Source: Eubacteriaceae bacterium (GTDB lineage: Bacteria; Bacillota; Clostridia; Eubacteriales; Anaerofustaceae). From it: DNA of 35,737 bases. Position numbers and translations under genes: made by a program. Positions 16,600 through 25,770 of this stretch are shown here, piece by piece; within the stretch, counting starts at the first letter, position 1; the number at the start of each line of letters is the position of its first letter. The notes under the pieces were generated by a model. That model was not told where the DNA came from and ran no database searches. It was given only the letters and a program-made list of their open reading frames with translations. The stretch is taken from NCBI GenBank assembly GCA_012727485.1, contig JAAYHF010000045.1, positions 1-35,737 of the forward strand. The letters are read 5' to 3'.

Positions 16600-16780
16600 T
16601 TAAGGCAAAAGCGCACAGTGGGAAGGTCGATAGACGGCATAATTAAACCAAAAGGCAAAGGTGTTTGCCGCATGAAATAACCCTATTTCAAAGGCGAGAT
16701 TTGTATTCATGAAACATTGCCCTTTATATCTTAAGAATAAGGTTGAGATTTCTTTTTCATGGATTGCTTTTGTGAGTTAA
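16600..16780. repeat. Dispersed intergenic repeat, copy A
   Basis: About 180 bases shared with 25185-25378. Matching blocks in the same order include GGTCGATAGACGGCATAATT, CCAAAAGGCAAA, CGCATGAAA, TTCAAAGGC, TTTATATCTTAAG and TTTCTTTTTCATGG. It has no ORF with a ribosome binding site. A shorter relative of the centre lies at 27611-27654. Confidence 0.75.
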
Positions 16781-17078
16781 AGCCTTATGAAGAAACTCCA
16801 TATTCATAAAGCGGAAACAAGCCGAATAACGGTAAAGTACTCGGAATGGGGTGAGGCTCAATCTATGAAAACCACGAAACTCATTTATTTTTATACTTTA
16901 CACCCCGTCCCCCTTCTTCTAATCCTCTCTTAACATTAACATTGCTTAGCCCGATCAATAATCAAACCTTTATGATACCCTCCTTCGAATCGCCCGTTGG
17001 CTGCTTTTCAAAATAAACCCCTTCACCCCTTTTCCCCCGAAAAGAAAGCCGACTTAAACCATAATAACCGATAAAAAA
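16781..17078. other. Intergenic region with no supported gene
   Basis: No ORF, RNA gene or repeat that I can support; pyrimidine-rich tracts around 16900-17040. Confidence 0.4.
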
Positions 17079-17118
17079 GGCGCGGCATAAAATGCAAGGC
17101 CGACGCCCATTTTTATTT
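17079..17118. terminator. Terminator-like hairpin upstream of the peptide operon
   Basis: GGCGCGGC (17079-17086) pairs with GCCG-A-CGCC (17099-17107) with one bulge, followed by CATTTTTATTTT; an A6 run precedes the stem, giving a T run on the other strand. No nearby gene clearly needs it. It insulates the promoter at 17185. Confidence 0.55.
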
Positions 17119-17184
17119 TAATTATTCATTAATCAATTAATTCCCCCCGCCCTGTCATATTTATACAAATTCCTGCATTTTATA

Positions 17185-17213
17185 TTGACTATAAGCTACG
17201 CTTACTGTAATAT
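17185..17213 (+). promoter_or_regulatory. Promoter of the peptide-use operon
   Basis: TTGACT (17185-17190), 17-base spacer, TAATAT (17208-17213). Transcription should start near 17220, which excludes the ATG at 17214 as the start codon and supports the one at 17247. Confidence 0.8.
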
Positions 17214-17246
17214 ATGAAAAATAATCACGCTTTACAGGGGAAATAT

Positions 17247-18491
17247 ATGAACACTTATCAGCAAAGACGCAAGAAATACCAAGATGCCATGAAGGACAAT
17301 TCCATGGCGTTTCTTTACAGCGGAGACGAAGCGGAATCTTCCCACGACGAATGTTTTGCCTTTGAGGTATATCGTAACTTTTATTATCTGACGGGGGTGG
17401 ACACGCCCAAGGCGATCTACCTCGTTTTCAAGGTCGCCGGGGTTGTCAGCGAAACCCTTTTGATGCACACCCCCACCGAGCATGAACAACGCTGGAGCGG
17501 CATCAAATTCGATATTGACGAATTAAAGGAGAAAACGGGCATTTCCGCCATACGCCCCTTGGAGGATTGGGAAGATGTTGTCTCCAGAGGCCTTTTCGGC
17601 AGCGGAGTGAAGGATTGCTATATGGATATGGCAAGGTGGAGAATGAGCTATCCCTATAACGGCGAACAAAAGCTTGCCCACCAACTTCTCAAAGCCTACC
17701 CCTATCTCACCATGCACAATTCCTATGAAACCGTCGCCCAAATGCGCACAGTAAAGACCCCGGAAGAAATAGCCGCCCACCGCAAGGCCTGCCTTATCAC
17801 CGAGCAGGCGGTCAAGAATATGCTGGATAACATCAAGCCGGGAATGATGGAATATGAGGTGGAGGCCTATTACGATTTCGTGCTTAAAAGCAACGAGGTC
17901 ATGACCCCCGCCTTCCCCACCATAGCCGCCGGCGGCATAAACGCCTGCTATATGCATTATATGAGAAATAACAGCCGCCTTGCCGACGGGGATATGATCC
18001 TGTTTGACTTGGGCGCCAGATGGGATTATTACTGCGCCGATGTTTCCCGCACCTATCCGGTGAACGGAAAATTCACCGCAAGGCAAAAGGAGCTTTACAA
18101 TGTGGTTTTGGCGGGTCTTAACGCCGCCTTGGAAGCCACAAAGCCCGGTCAGCCCAAGGACGAGCTTCAAAATATCAGCAAGCAGGTCATGGCGCAGGAA
18201 TTGATGAAGCTGAAAATGATCGAGACCCCCGAGGAAATATCGAAATATTATTTCCATGGGTCGGGACATTTCATCGGCCTTGATACCCATGATGTGGGCG
18301 CAAACGGCATGACGCTCGCCAAGGACATGGTTTTCACCCTCGAACCCGGGCTTTACTTCGACGATGAAAAAATAGGCATACGCATAGAGGACACGATTCT
18401 TATCACCGAGGACGGAAAAGAGGTGCTTTCGGGCGGAATTCCCAAGACTGTGGAAGAAATTGAGGCCTATATGAGCCGTCGGAAGGGGTGA
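17247..18491 (+). CDS. M24-family aminopeptidase P-like peptidase (Xaa-Pro aminopeptidase)
   Basis: A 414-residue cytoplasmic metallopeptidase. Residues 1-165 form the aminopeptidase P N-terminal domain; residues 175-405 form the pita-bread catalytic domain. Expected metal ligands are Asp254 (LFDLGA), Asp265 (ADVSRTY), His341 (HGSGH), Glu366 (TLEPG) and Glu381 (RIEDT), with His348 nearby. The family removes an N-terminal residue preceding proline. AGGGG lies six bases before ATG 17247; an in-frame ATG at 17214 lies upstream of the predicted transcription start. It is the first gene of the operon, four bases before oppB, so its product probably handles proline-containing peptides brought in by the transporter. 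No signal peptide is seen. Confidence 0.93.
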   Translation: MNTYQQRRKKYQDAMKDNSMAFLYSGDEAESSHDECFAFEVYRNFYYLTGVDTPKAIYLVFKVAGVVSETLLMHTPTEHEQRWSGIKFDIDELKEKTGISAIRPLEDWEDVVSRGLFGSGVKDCYMDMARWRMSYPYNGEQKLAHQLLKAYPYLTMHNSYETVAQMRTVKTPEEIAAHRKACLITEQAVKNMLDNIKPGMMEYEVEAYYDFVLKSNEVMTPAFPTIAAGGINACYMHYMRNNSRLADGDMILFDLGARWDYYCADVSRTYPVNGKFTARQKELYNVVLAGLNAALEATKPGQPKDELQNISKQVMAQELMKLKMIETPEEISKYYFHGSGHFIGLDTHDVGANGMTLAKDMVFTLEPGLYFDDEKIGIRIEDTILITEDGKEVLSGGIPKTVEEIEAYMSRRKG

Positions 18492-18495
18492 GAAT

Positions 18496-19422
18496 GTGTT
18501 CAAATATATAATGCGCAGGCTTTTCATTTCGATAGCCGTCATATTCATCATCGCCACCACCACCTTTTGGATGTGCCGTGCCGTTCCGGGGGGGCCCTTT
18601 GACAGGGAAAAACCCTTAAACCCGACGATAATCGAGAACCTGAACAAGAAATATCATCTCGATAAGCCGGTTTTCGAGCAGTACATAGATTATATGGTCG
18701 ATGTGGCGAAATTCGATTTCGGCCCTTCATACTTCTATAAAAACGAAACCGTGAACGACTATATAGACAGATGCTTCCCCGTTTCCTTTATTTTGGGCAT
18801 CTTTGCGATGATAGTCGCCATTTCGCTGGGAATACCCGCAGGAATCATATCCGCCTTAAAACAGAATAAATGGCAGGATAACATTTTAAAGGTCTTAACG
18901 ACGATTTTGGTTTCCCTGCCGAATTTCGTCATCGCCAGCGGGCTGATGTATTTTTTAGGCTATAAATTAAGAATACTGCCCGTGGCGATGTGGGGTACTC
19001 CCCAGCAGGCGGTCATGCCCGTTTTGGCCTTAGCAGCCTACCCCCTTTCCTATATAACCAAAATGATGAAATCGAGTATGCTCGAGGTTTTGAATAACGA
19101 TTATATCCGCACAGCCCGTTCCAAGGGAGTGCCCCGGGGCAAGCTCATTTACAAACACGCCCTGAAAAACGCCATTCTCCCGGTTATCACCGTTCTCGGC
19201 CCGATGTTTGCGGGAATAATTACGGGAAGTTTGGTGGTGGAAAAGATATTTACCATTCCAGGGTTGGGTCAGCAATTCACCGCCGCCATAACCAATCGGG
19301 ATTACACGATGATAATGGGCCTTACGATCTTCTATTCCTCGCTTTTGATAGTGTCCATACTCATTGTTGACATTCTTTATGCCGTGATAGATCCCCGCAT
19401 AAAGCTTTCGGAGGGAGCCTGA
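18496..19422 (+). CDS. oppB: Oligopeptide/dipeptide ABC transporter permease (OppB/DppB type)
   Basis: A 308-residue permease with six predicted helices: one at the N terminus (about 9-29), an extracytoplasmic segment, then five helices from about 95. The EAA-loop region is in NNDYIRTARSKGVPRGKLIYKHALKNA (about 200-226), where the ATPases dock. The GTG start at 18496 follows AAGGGG by seven bases and sits four bases after the peptidase stop. With OppC it makes the membrane channel for peptide import. Dpp and Opp systems cannot be told apart by eye, so the symbol marks the class only. Confidence 0.92.
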   Translation: MFKYIMRRLFISIAVIFIIATTTFWMCRAVPGGPFDREKPLNPTIIENLNKKYHLDKPVFEQYIDYMVDVAKFDFGPSYFYKNETVNDYIDRCFPVSFILGIFAMIVAISLGIPAGIISALKQNKWQDNILKVLTTILVSLPNFVIASGLMYFLGYKLRILPVAMWGTPQQAVMPVLALAAYPLSYITKMMKSSMLEVLNNDYIRTARSKGVPRGKLIYKHALKNAILPVITVLGPMFAGIITGSLVVEKIFTIPGLGQQFTAAITNRDYTMIMGLTIFYSSLLIVSILIVDILYAVIDPRIKLSEGA

Positions 19423-19423
19423 T

Positions 19424-20359
19424 ATGACAGATAGTTGCGAAATGATGGAAAAAACCGAGGAAATATCGTTCAAAAGGGTAAGCAAGGATCAAAAAGAGGC
19501 CGAAAAAATATTGCGCCCCGCCACAACCTTTATTCAAGATGCCTGGGCCCGCTTCAAGCGGAACAAGCTCGGTCTTGTGGGGCTTATCATAATTGTTATT
19601 ATGCTTATTTTCGCCATAATCGGGCCGATGGTTATTCCCTATGATTACCGCAGTCAATCCCTGGACAATGCCTTCAAGGCTCCGGGAGCCGAGCATTTGA
19701 TGGGAACGGATAATTTGGGGCGGGATATGTTCGTGCGCCTTGCCTACGGGGCGAGAATATCCTTGGCCTGCGGGTTTGCCGCAAGCCTTATCTCTTTGGG
19801 CATAGGCGTTATCTACGGCACGATCTCAGGCTATGCCGGGGGCAAGGTTGATGAAATAATGATGAGGATAGTCGATATTATTTCCTCGATCCCCTCAATG
19901 TTGTATGTGATACTGCTCATGGTGGTTTTGGGCAACAGCCTGACAAATGTTTTCATAGTCATCGGGGTGACAGGTTGGCTCGGAATGGCGAGGCTGGTGC
20001 GGGGGCAGGTGCTTTCCCTCAAGGAAAGGGAATTTGTGCTTGCCGCCAAGGTTTCCAATGTTTCGAATTGGCACATCATGTTAAAGCACCTTATCCCCAA
20101 TGCCTTCGGGCCGATAATCGTTTCCATGACCCTGAGCATTCCCAGCGCCATTTTCCTCGAAGCTTCGCTTCAATTTTTGGGGCTTGGTATTTCGGCTCCC
20201 ATGCCGAGTTGGGGAGGGCTTGCCCAGGAGGGTATTTCAGCCTTGAGAAGTTATCCTTATTTGCTCTGGTTTCCGGCGATTTTCATATCCGTTACCATTT
20301 TGGCCTTTAACTTTTTAGGCGATGCTCTCAGGGACGCGCTTGATCCCAAGCAGAATTAG
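19424..20359 (+). CDS. oppC: Oligopeptide/dipeptide ABC transporter permease (OppC/DppC type)
   Basis: A 311-residue permease. An N-terminal cytoplasmic stretch of about 40 residues leads into the first helix (about 47-68), then the AEHLMGTDNLGRDMFVRLAYG motif typical of OppC, and five further helices. The EAA loop is in LKEREFVLAAKVSNVSNWHIMLKHLIPNA (about 195-223). GAGGGAG lies before the ATG; only one base separates it from oppB. It pairs with OppB as the transport channel. Confidence 0.92.
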   Translation: MTDSCEMMEKTEEISFKRVSKDQKEAEKILRPATTFIQDAWARFKRNKLGLVGLIIIVIMLIFAIIGPMVIPYDYRSQSLDNAFKAPGAEHLMGTDNLGRDMFVRLAYGARISLACGFAASLISLGIGVIYGTISGYAGGKVDEIMMRIVDIISSIPSMLYVILLMVVLGNSLTNVFIVIGVTGWLGMARLVRGQVLSLKEREFVLAAKVSNVSNWHIMLKHLIPNAFGPIIVSMTLSIPSAIFLEASLQFLGLGISAPMPSWGGLAQEGISALRSYPYLLWFPAIFISVTILAFNFLGDALRDALDPKQN

Positions 20360-20368
20360 GGGGAAAAG

Positions 20369-21355
20369 ATGAACAATATTCTTGAAGTAAAAGAACTTTC
20401 CACCTCTTTTTTCACCAAATTCGGGGAAATAAAGGCGGTGGACAAAATATCCTTCACCCTTGAGGAAGGGGAAGTCATAGCCATAGTCGGGGAATCCGGC
20501 TCGGGCAAATCCGTGGCAAGTATGTCGATTATGGGTTTGGTGGATACAGGCGGCAAGATAGTGAACGGACAAATCCTTTTTAACGGCAAAGATGTGGTGG
20601 GTTTAAAGGAAAAGGAAATGGAAAAGATCCGCGGAAGCGAAATTAGCATGATTTTCCAAGATCCGATGACCTGCCTGAACCCCGTTTTCACCATCGGAAG
20701 CCAGATGGAGGAATCCTTAAAATTGCATTTTAAGGAAATGACCAAGGCTCAGCGCCATGAGAAGATAATCAATATGTTGGATATGGTGGGAATAGCCAAT
20801 CCCGAACAGCGCGCCAAGCAATATCCCCATGAGCTTTCCGGGGGAATGCGCCAAAGGGTGATGATAGCCATGAGCCTGCTTTGTAATCCGAAGCTTCTCA
20901 TAGCGGACGAACCCACCACCGCCCTCGATGTCACAATTCAGGCGCAGATTATAGATTTGATGCGTAATATTAAAGAAGAATTCAACACCGCCATTATTCT
21001 CATCACCCACGATTTGGGGGTTGTGGCTTCCATAGCCGACAAGGTGATGGTGATGTACTGCGGCGAGGTGGTGGAAAGCGCCGAGGTGAGAAAGCTTTAC
21101 TACGAATCCAAGCACCCCTACACCTGGGGTCTGCTGAAAGCCCTGCCCCGCCTTGATATGAAAGATAACGAGCTTCAGCCCATACCCGGCTCAACCCCGG
21201 ATCTGCTCTTGGAGCATGAGGGTTGCAATTTCTTCGAGAGGTGCGAATACGCCATGGAATGTTGCCGCAAGGCAAAGCCGCCGGTTTTCGAAGCGGGAGA
21301 GGCTCATAAGGTGAAATGCTGGAGATACCACCCCGATTTCAAGGAGGATATTTGA
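20369..21355 (+). CDS. oppD: Oligopeptide transporter ATP-binding protein (OppD/DppD type)
   Basis: A 328-residue ATPase. Walker A is GESGSGKS (41-48), signature LSGGMRQR, and Walker B LLIADEPTTALD with the switch His in ILITHDLG. The C-terminal extension carries the oligopeptide-transporter cysteine pattern (NFFERCEYAMECCRK...HKVKCW), which in this subfamily can bind an iron-sulfur cluster. AGGGGGAAAAG precedes the ATG. It powers import together with OppF. Confidence 0.93.
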   Translation: MNNILEVKELSTSFFTKFGEIKAVDKISFTLEEGEVIAIVGESGSGKSVASMSIMGLVDTGGKIVNGQILFNGKDVVGLKEKEMEKIRGSEISMIFQDPMTCLNPVFTIGSQMEESLKLHFKEMTKAQRHEKIINMLDMVGIANPEQRAKQYPHELSGGMRQRVMIAMSLLCNPKLLIADEPTTALDVTIQAQIIDLMRNIKEEFNTAIILITHDLGVVASIADKVMVMYCGEVVESAEVRKLYYESKHPYTWGLLKALPRLDMKDNELQPIPGSTPDLLLEHEGCNFFERCEYAMECCRKAKPPVFEAGEAHKVKCWRYHPDFKEDI

Positions 21356-21356
21356 G

Positions 21357-22361
21357 TTGAATACCATATTAAGCGTTAAAAACCTCAAAAAATACTTCCC
21401 GATAAAAAGGGAGGGTAAATTTTTCGGAGTGAAGCACGATGTGTTAAAGGCGGTGGACGATGTTTCCTTCGATATATACGAAGGGGAAACCCTGGGGCTT
21501 GTGGGGGAAAGCGGTTGCGGCAAAACCACCCTGGGGCGCACCATAATGCGCCTTTACGACCCCACGGGAGGGAAGATAATATTCAAGGGAGACGATATAA
21601 CCGAACTTGACCAAAAACAGCTTCACCCCTACCGCAAGGATATGCACATGATATTCCAAGATCCCTACGCTTCGCTCAACCCCCGCATGACCGTTTCCGA
21701 AATCATCATGGAATCCATGATAAACGACACCGCCCTTTCCGCATCACAGCGCAAGGAAAAGGTGCTTGAATTATTGGATTTGGTGGGGCTCAACAGCGAC
21801 CACGCCACCCGTTTCCCCCATGAATTCAGCGGAGGACAGCGGCAGAGGGTGGGAATTGCCCGTTCCTTGGCGGCGAATCCGAAATTCATAGTCTGCGACG
21901 AGCCCATAAGCGCCTTGGACGTTTCCATTCAGGCCCAGGTGGTGAATCTGCTAAAGGATCTCCAAAAGCGCCTCGGCTTGACTTATTTGTTTATTGCCCA
22001 TGATTTATCCATGGTTCAATATATTTCAGATCGTGTCGGTGTTATGTATTTGGGAAGAATGGTGGAATTGGCTTCCTCCGAGGAGCTTTATAAATCCCCC
22101 CTTCACCCCTACACCACCGCTCTTATGTCCGCCGTTCCGGTACCGGATCCGGATAAGGAAAGGCAAAAGAGGCGCATAATCGTTGAAGGGGAAGTTCCTT
22201 CGCCCATAAATCCCCCAAGCGGCTGTGCATTCAACACGAGATGCCCCAGGGCGACGGATAAATGCAGGGGTGTTGCTCCTTCCTTCACGGAAGTCACCCC
22301 GAATCACTTCGTTGCCTGCCATTTGTTCGATAACGAAAAGAAAGAGGAAAAAATTCAATGA
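21357..22361 (+). CDS. oppF: Oligopeptide transporter ATP-binding protein (OppF/DppF type)
   Basis: A 334-residue ATPase with Walker A GESGCGKTT, signature FSGGQRQR, Walker B FIVCDEPISALDVS and a switch His in FIAHDLS. The C-terminal end has the family cysteine pattern (SGCAFNTRCPRATDKC...HFVACHLF). The start is TTG at 21357, with AAGGAGG about nine bases upstream inside the end of oppD; one base separates the genes. The stop overlaps the oppA start by four bases (ATGA). Confidence 0.93.
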   Translation: MNTILSVKNLKKYFPIKREGKFFGVKHDVLKAVDDVSFDIYEGETLGLVGESGCGKTTLGRTIMRLYDPTGGKIIFKGDDITELDQKQLHPYRKDMHMIFQDPYASLNPRMTVSEIIMESMINDTALSASQRKEKVLELLDLVGLNSDHATRFPHEFSGGQRQRVGIARSLAANPKFIVCDEPISALDVSIQAQVVNLLKDLQKRLGLTYLFIAHDLSMVQYISDRVGVMYLGRMVELASSEELYKSPLHPYTTALMSAVPVPDPDKERQKRRIIVEGEVPSPINPPSGCAFNTRCPRATDKCRGVAPSFTEVTPNHFVACHLFDNEKKEEKIQ

Positions 22362-23956
22362 AAAAATTGACCCTGCTGCTCCTTTCACTGCTGCTTATAG
22401 CCGGCTTTGCGGGATGCGGCCAGACCGGACAGGACGAAGGCGGCGTAAAACGCCTTAATTACAATATCGGTTATGATCCCGATACTTTTGACCCCCAGGC
22501 CTGCAATAACTTGGAAAATAATGTTATATTAACCCAGATATACGATACCCTTTTAAGAGAAAACCTCAATGGCGTATTCGAACCCTCCCTTGCCGAATCC
22601 TACACGGTAAGCGAGGACGGCCTCGTTTACACCTTCATTCTCAAGGAAGGCTTGAAGTTTGCGGACGGCAGCCCGCTTACCACCGAAGACGTTATCTATT
22701 CCTGGGCAAGAGCTTTGGATCCGGCCAACGCTTTTGAGTATGCTTATCAGCTTTATTACATAAAGAACGGCGAAAGCTACAATATGGGCAATGCTTCCGC
22801 CTCCGATCTCGGCCTTAAAGCCGTTGACGCACGCACCCTCGAAGTTACCCTGGAAAACCCCGCGCCCTATTTCGCTTCCCTCACCGGGTTCGGAACTTAC
22901 GGAGTAATAAGCAAGGCCTTTGCCGAAGCTCAGGCGACCTACGGTGCGGATTTGGATTCCACCCTTGCAAGCGGGCCGTTCATGCCTGCCGAATGGGTAA
23001 AGGAACAGTATCTCAAAGTCGTTAAGAACCCCAATTATTGGGATGCCGCCACTGTGAAGATAGATGAACTTTATATTTACGCAGTTTCTGAGTCTGCCAC
23101 GGAAATTCAGATGTATGAAACAGGGCAGTTGGATATAACTTCCAGATCAATGTCCACCGCCGACCAGAAAAGGCTTGCCGAAGAAGGTGTGCTTCAAATT
23201 CGCGGCAACCTCAGCAACCGCTATATCATGGTTAATAATACCCACGAAGCAATCAATGATGTTCGCGTCAGAAAGGCTCTGTGCCTCGCATTGGATCGCG
23301 AATCCATCGCAGTTAATGTCGTAAACAACGCCACCGCCATCGGAGGATTTATCCCCAATAAAATGGCTGCTGTGGACGATCCCTCAAAACTTTTCCGCAC
23401 CGAGGATCTTATTCCCGCCAACGGAGATTTGGAACAGGCAAAGGCACTTTTGGCCGAAGCCGGCTATCCCGAAGGTAAGGGCTTCCCCGTTTTGGAAATG
23501 CTTTACACCACAAACGAAGCCAATAAGGCTCTGGCAGAAGCTCTTGCCGAAATGTGGAGAACGAATCTCGGTATAGAAGTGAAAGCCGTCAACCTCGAAG
23601 GTGCAGTCAGGAGAGAGCGCAAGGACAGCGGAGATTTCGACTTCTCGTTGGACGGTTGGTCCACCGACTATATGGATCCCTATTCGTTCCTCGAACTTGC
23701 CTTGTCCAACAATGCTTACAACGAAGGACAATACTCCAATCCCGAATACGATGCTCTGCTTAAGACAGCCAAATCTTCCAACGATCAGACAGTCCGTCAG
23801 AATGCAATGGCCGCCGCAGAGAAAATACTTATCGAAGATATGGGAGTAATTCCCCTGTATGTTTCCCAAGGCTCTTATCTCCAAAAGGATAATGTTATAA
23901 ATGTTTACTATTCGCTTATGGGCGGAACTGACTTCAAATGGGCGGAGATTAAATAA
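22358..23956 (+). CDS. oppA: Peptide-binding lipoprotein (OppA/DppA type, SBP family 5)
   Basis: A 532-residue extracellular solute-binding protein. The N terminus is a lipoprotein signal (MKK, hydrophobic 4-18) with lipobox FAGC and modified Cys20. The mature part has the family-5 hallmarks: NYNIGYDPDTFDPQACNN near the start, LAESYTVSEDGLVYTFILKE, ADGSPLTTEDVIYSW (the family signature region) and a long C-terminal lobe. It captures peptides outside the membrane and hands them to OppBC. Placement after oppF with a four-base overlap is less common than at the front of the operon. Peptide length preference cannot be told from sequence. Confidence 0.94.
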   Translation: MKKLTLLLLSLLLIAGFAGCGQTGQDEGGVKRLNYNIGYDPDTFDPQACNNLENNVILTQIYDTLLRENLNGVFEPSLAESYTVSEDGLVYTFILKEGLKFADGSPLTTEDVIYSWARALDPANAFEYAYQLYYIKNGESYNMGNASASDLGLKAVDARTLEVTLENPAPYFASLTGFGTYGVISKAFAEAQATYGADLDSTLASGPFMPAEWVKEQYLKVVKNPNYWDAATVKIDELYIYAVSESATEIQMYETGQLDITSRSMSTADQKRLAEEGVLQIRGNLSNRYIMVNNTHEAINDVRVRKALCLALDRESIAVNVVNNATAIGGFIPNKMAAVDDPSKLFRTEDLIPANGDLEQAKALLAEAGYPEGKGFPVLEMLYTTNEANKALAEALAEMWRTNLGIEVKAVNLEGAVRRERKDSGDFDFSLDGWSTDYMDPYSFLELALSNNAYNEGQYSNPEYDALLKTAKSSNDQTVRQNAMAAAEKILIEDMGVIPLYVSQGSYLQKDNVINVYYSLMGGTDFKWAEIK

Positions 23957-23958
23957 CA

Positions 23959-25077
23959 ATGGCTGAAAAGAAAGAAAAAGAACGCATTTTAGAACCCTAC
24001 GGCGACGTTGATTTGCAGATGATGGAAGATTTCTGCCAGGCTAAGGGAGTTTCCGGGCAGGAAAAGGAAGCGAGCAGAGTGATGAAAAGGTATCTGGAAG
24101 GTTATGTGGATACCATTGAATACGACAACCTCGGCTCGATAATCGGTTGCAAGAAGGGCGAAGGAGAAGGCCCCAAGGTCGCATTCTTCGGCCATTTGGA
24201 CGAAGTCGGCTTCTATGTAATCAAAATAGAGGAAGAAGGCTATATCCGCCTTTCCAAAGCCGGCGGAATGTGGGGTCATGTGCTTTTGGCTCAGGAGGTC
24301 ATGATCACCACCAGAGAGGGCAAGGAAATCATCGGCATGATAAGCGCCCCCGCACCCCACGGTATGCCCGAGGAGGTTGCCAAGAGGGTCAAGGATTTGG
24401 ACGAGCTTTTTGTCGATATAGGCGTATGCGATAAGCAGGAAGCCGAAGCCCTTGGGATCCGCAAGGGCGATATGGTCACCCCCGTGGCGGCCTTCCGCGT
24501 CATGTCAAACCCCAACTATCTTATGGCTAAGGCCTGGGACGACAGAATAGGCGGCATTATCGCCACAGATATAGTCAGACACTTAAAGGGCGAAAAGCTC
24601 AAGGCCGATGTTTACGCCGTGGGCAGTGTGCAGGAAGAAGTGGGCTTAAGGGGAGCTAAAACCGCCGCTTATGCGGTTTCCCCGGATATAGGCATCGCAC
24701 TGGACGTAACCCTTGCCAACGATGTGCCGGACAGCAAATTCGGAGAGCCTCTGGGAAGCGGCGTCACCCTAACCATAATGGACGGCTCCGCCATCGCCAA
24801 CCGTGAGTTGGTATATTACATGGAGGATCTTTGCAAGGAATTGGGCATCACCTATATCCACGACATATTCCTTCGGGGAGGCACGGACAGCGGAGAGATT
24901 CACACCACCAAAAACGGAATAGTGAATATGACAATCTCCATTCCCGCCCGTTCCATTCACTCCCACAGAGGGATAATCCACCGCAAAGACTATGCGGATA
25001 CCGTCAAGCTCTTGACGGAATTTGCCCGCAGAGTGGACTGGGATCTGGTGTATAAATTCAGGGCAAGCAATATCTGA
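23959..25077 (+). CDS. M42-family aminopeptidase (glutamyl aminopeptidase/TET-type)
   Basis: A 372-residue cobalt- or zinc-dependent aminopeptidase. Expected metal ligands and catalytic acids are His79 (GHLDE), Asp194 (AWDDR), Glu226/Glu227 (QEEVGLRG), Asp249 (ALDVT) and His334 (HSHRG). Residues about 85-180 form the dimerisation domain inserted in the catalytic fold; family members assemble into tetrahedral 12-mers. It starts two bases after oppA, completing the operon. With the M24 peptidase at the front it would degrade imported peptides to amino acids. A strong terminator follows the stop by 21 bases. Confidence 0.93.
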   Translation: MAEKKEKERILEPYGDVDLQMMEDFCQAKGVSGQEKEASRVMKRYLEGYVDTIEYDNLGSIIGCKKGEGEGPKVAFFGHLDEVGFYVIKIEEEGYIRLSKAGGMWGHVLLAQEVMITTREGKEIIGMISAPAPHGMPEEVAKRVKDLDELFVDIGVCDKQEAEALGIRKGDMVTPVAAFRVMSNPNYLMAKAWDDRIGGIIATDIVRHLKGEKLKADVYAVGSVQEEVGLRGAKTAAYAVSPDIGIALDVTLANDVPDSKFGEPLGSGVTLTIMDGSAIANRELVYYMEDLCKELGITYIHDIFLRGGTDSGEIHTTKNGIVNMTISIPARSIHSHRGIIHRKDYADTVKLLTEFARRVDWDLVYKFRASNI

Positions 25078-25098
25078 AGCATTTGATTAAAACAAAAG

Positions 25099-25135
25099 GA
25101 AACCCTTCGGGCATAAATCCCGAAGGGTTTCTTTT
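25099..25135 (+). terminator. Terminator of the peptide-use operon
   Basis: GAAACCCTTCGGG (25099-25111) and CCCGAAGGGTTTC (25119-25131) form a perfect 13-bp stem with a 7-base loop, followed by TTTTT then CGGC. Confidence 0.93.
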
Positions 25136-25184
25136 TCGGCGTTAAAACCCAAGGACAACCTTCGGAGTTTATGCCCGAAAAGTA

Positions 25185-25378
25185 TTAAGGCAATCGCACA
25201 CGGTCGATAGACAGCATAATTGAAGCCAAAAGGCAAAATTGGATTTTTGATTATTTAAGGCGTTTATCGCATGAAAGCAACCCTGTTCAAAGGCAAGAAT
25301 AATATTCAAGAAGATAGCATTTATATCTTAAGCAAAAGGTAAGGTTTCTTTTTTATGGTTTGCTTTTATGCGTTATAA
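25185..25378. repeat. Dispersed intergenic repeat, copy B
   Basis: Related along its length to 16600-16780, with an extra 15-20 bases before CGCATGAAAGC. The centre (25251-25294) is also related to 27611-27654. No coding potential is seen. Confidence 0.75.
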
Positions 25379-25389
25379 CACCTAAATTC

Positions 25390-25650
25390 ATCGGATTTAC
25401 ATCAAAACCTTTTTCTGTCAGAGTCCGAAGGTCATCTGATTTACGGTTTCACAAGAACATTCTTCGGGTGAACTCGAACATCATCTGATTTACGGTTTAG
25501 CATCACAAGAACATATTTCGGTATACCCGAAGACTATTTAATTTTCGAATTCTCACCATAAGAACATACTTCGGGTTCACACCACAAGAACATTTTTCGG
25601 GTTTTGTACCCGAAAGTCATCTGATTTACGGTTTAGCACCAAAGGAACAT
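25390..25650. repeat. Degenerate tandem repeat of about 50 bases
   Basis: CATCTGATTTACGGTTT occurs exactly at 25433, 25482 and 25618, with a diverged copy at 25389. ACAAGAACAT or a close variant occurs at 25451, 25505, 25558, 25584 and 25641, each followed by a TTCGGGT-like word except the last. The spacing varies (26-54 bases) and the units differ, so it is not a CRISPR array. It lies immediately before the NusG-like gene's promoter. Confidence 0.65.
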
Positions 25651-25770
25651 TCGAATTTTCCCCGCGATACCCTTCGGCTCAACGCAAAAAATCAACCGAT
25701 TTCTTTACTCGAAGGAATTGCCTTTTGCGCTCTTTCGCGTTTTTTAAGCAATACCCAAATGCAAAAAGGT

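Noticed and set aside
17214-17246. Upstream ATG for the M24 peptidase
   Set aside because: It lies directly after the -10 element and before the predicted transcription start; the ATG at 17247 has AGGGG at good spacing.
25390-25650. CRISPR array
   Set aside because: Units vary in sequence and spacing (26-54 bases), no constant repeat with unique spacers, and no cas genes nearby.
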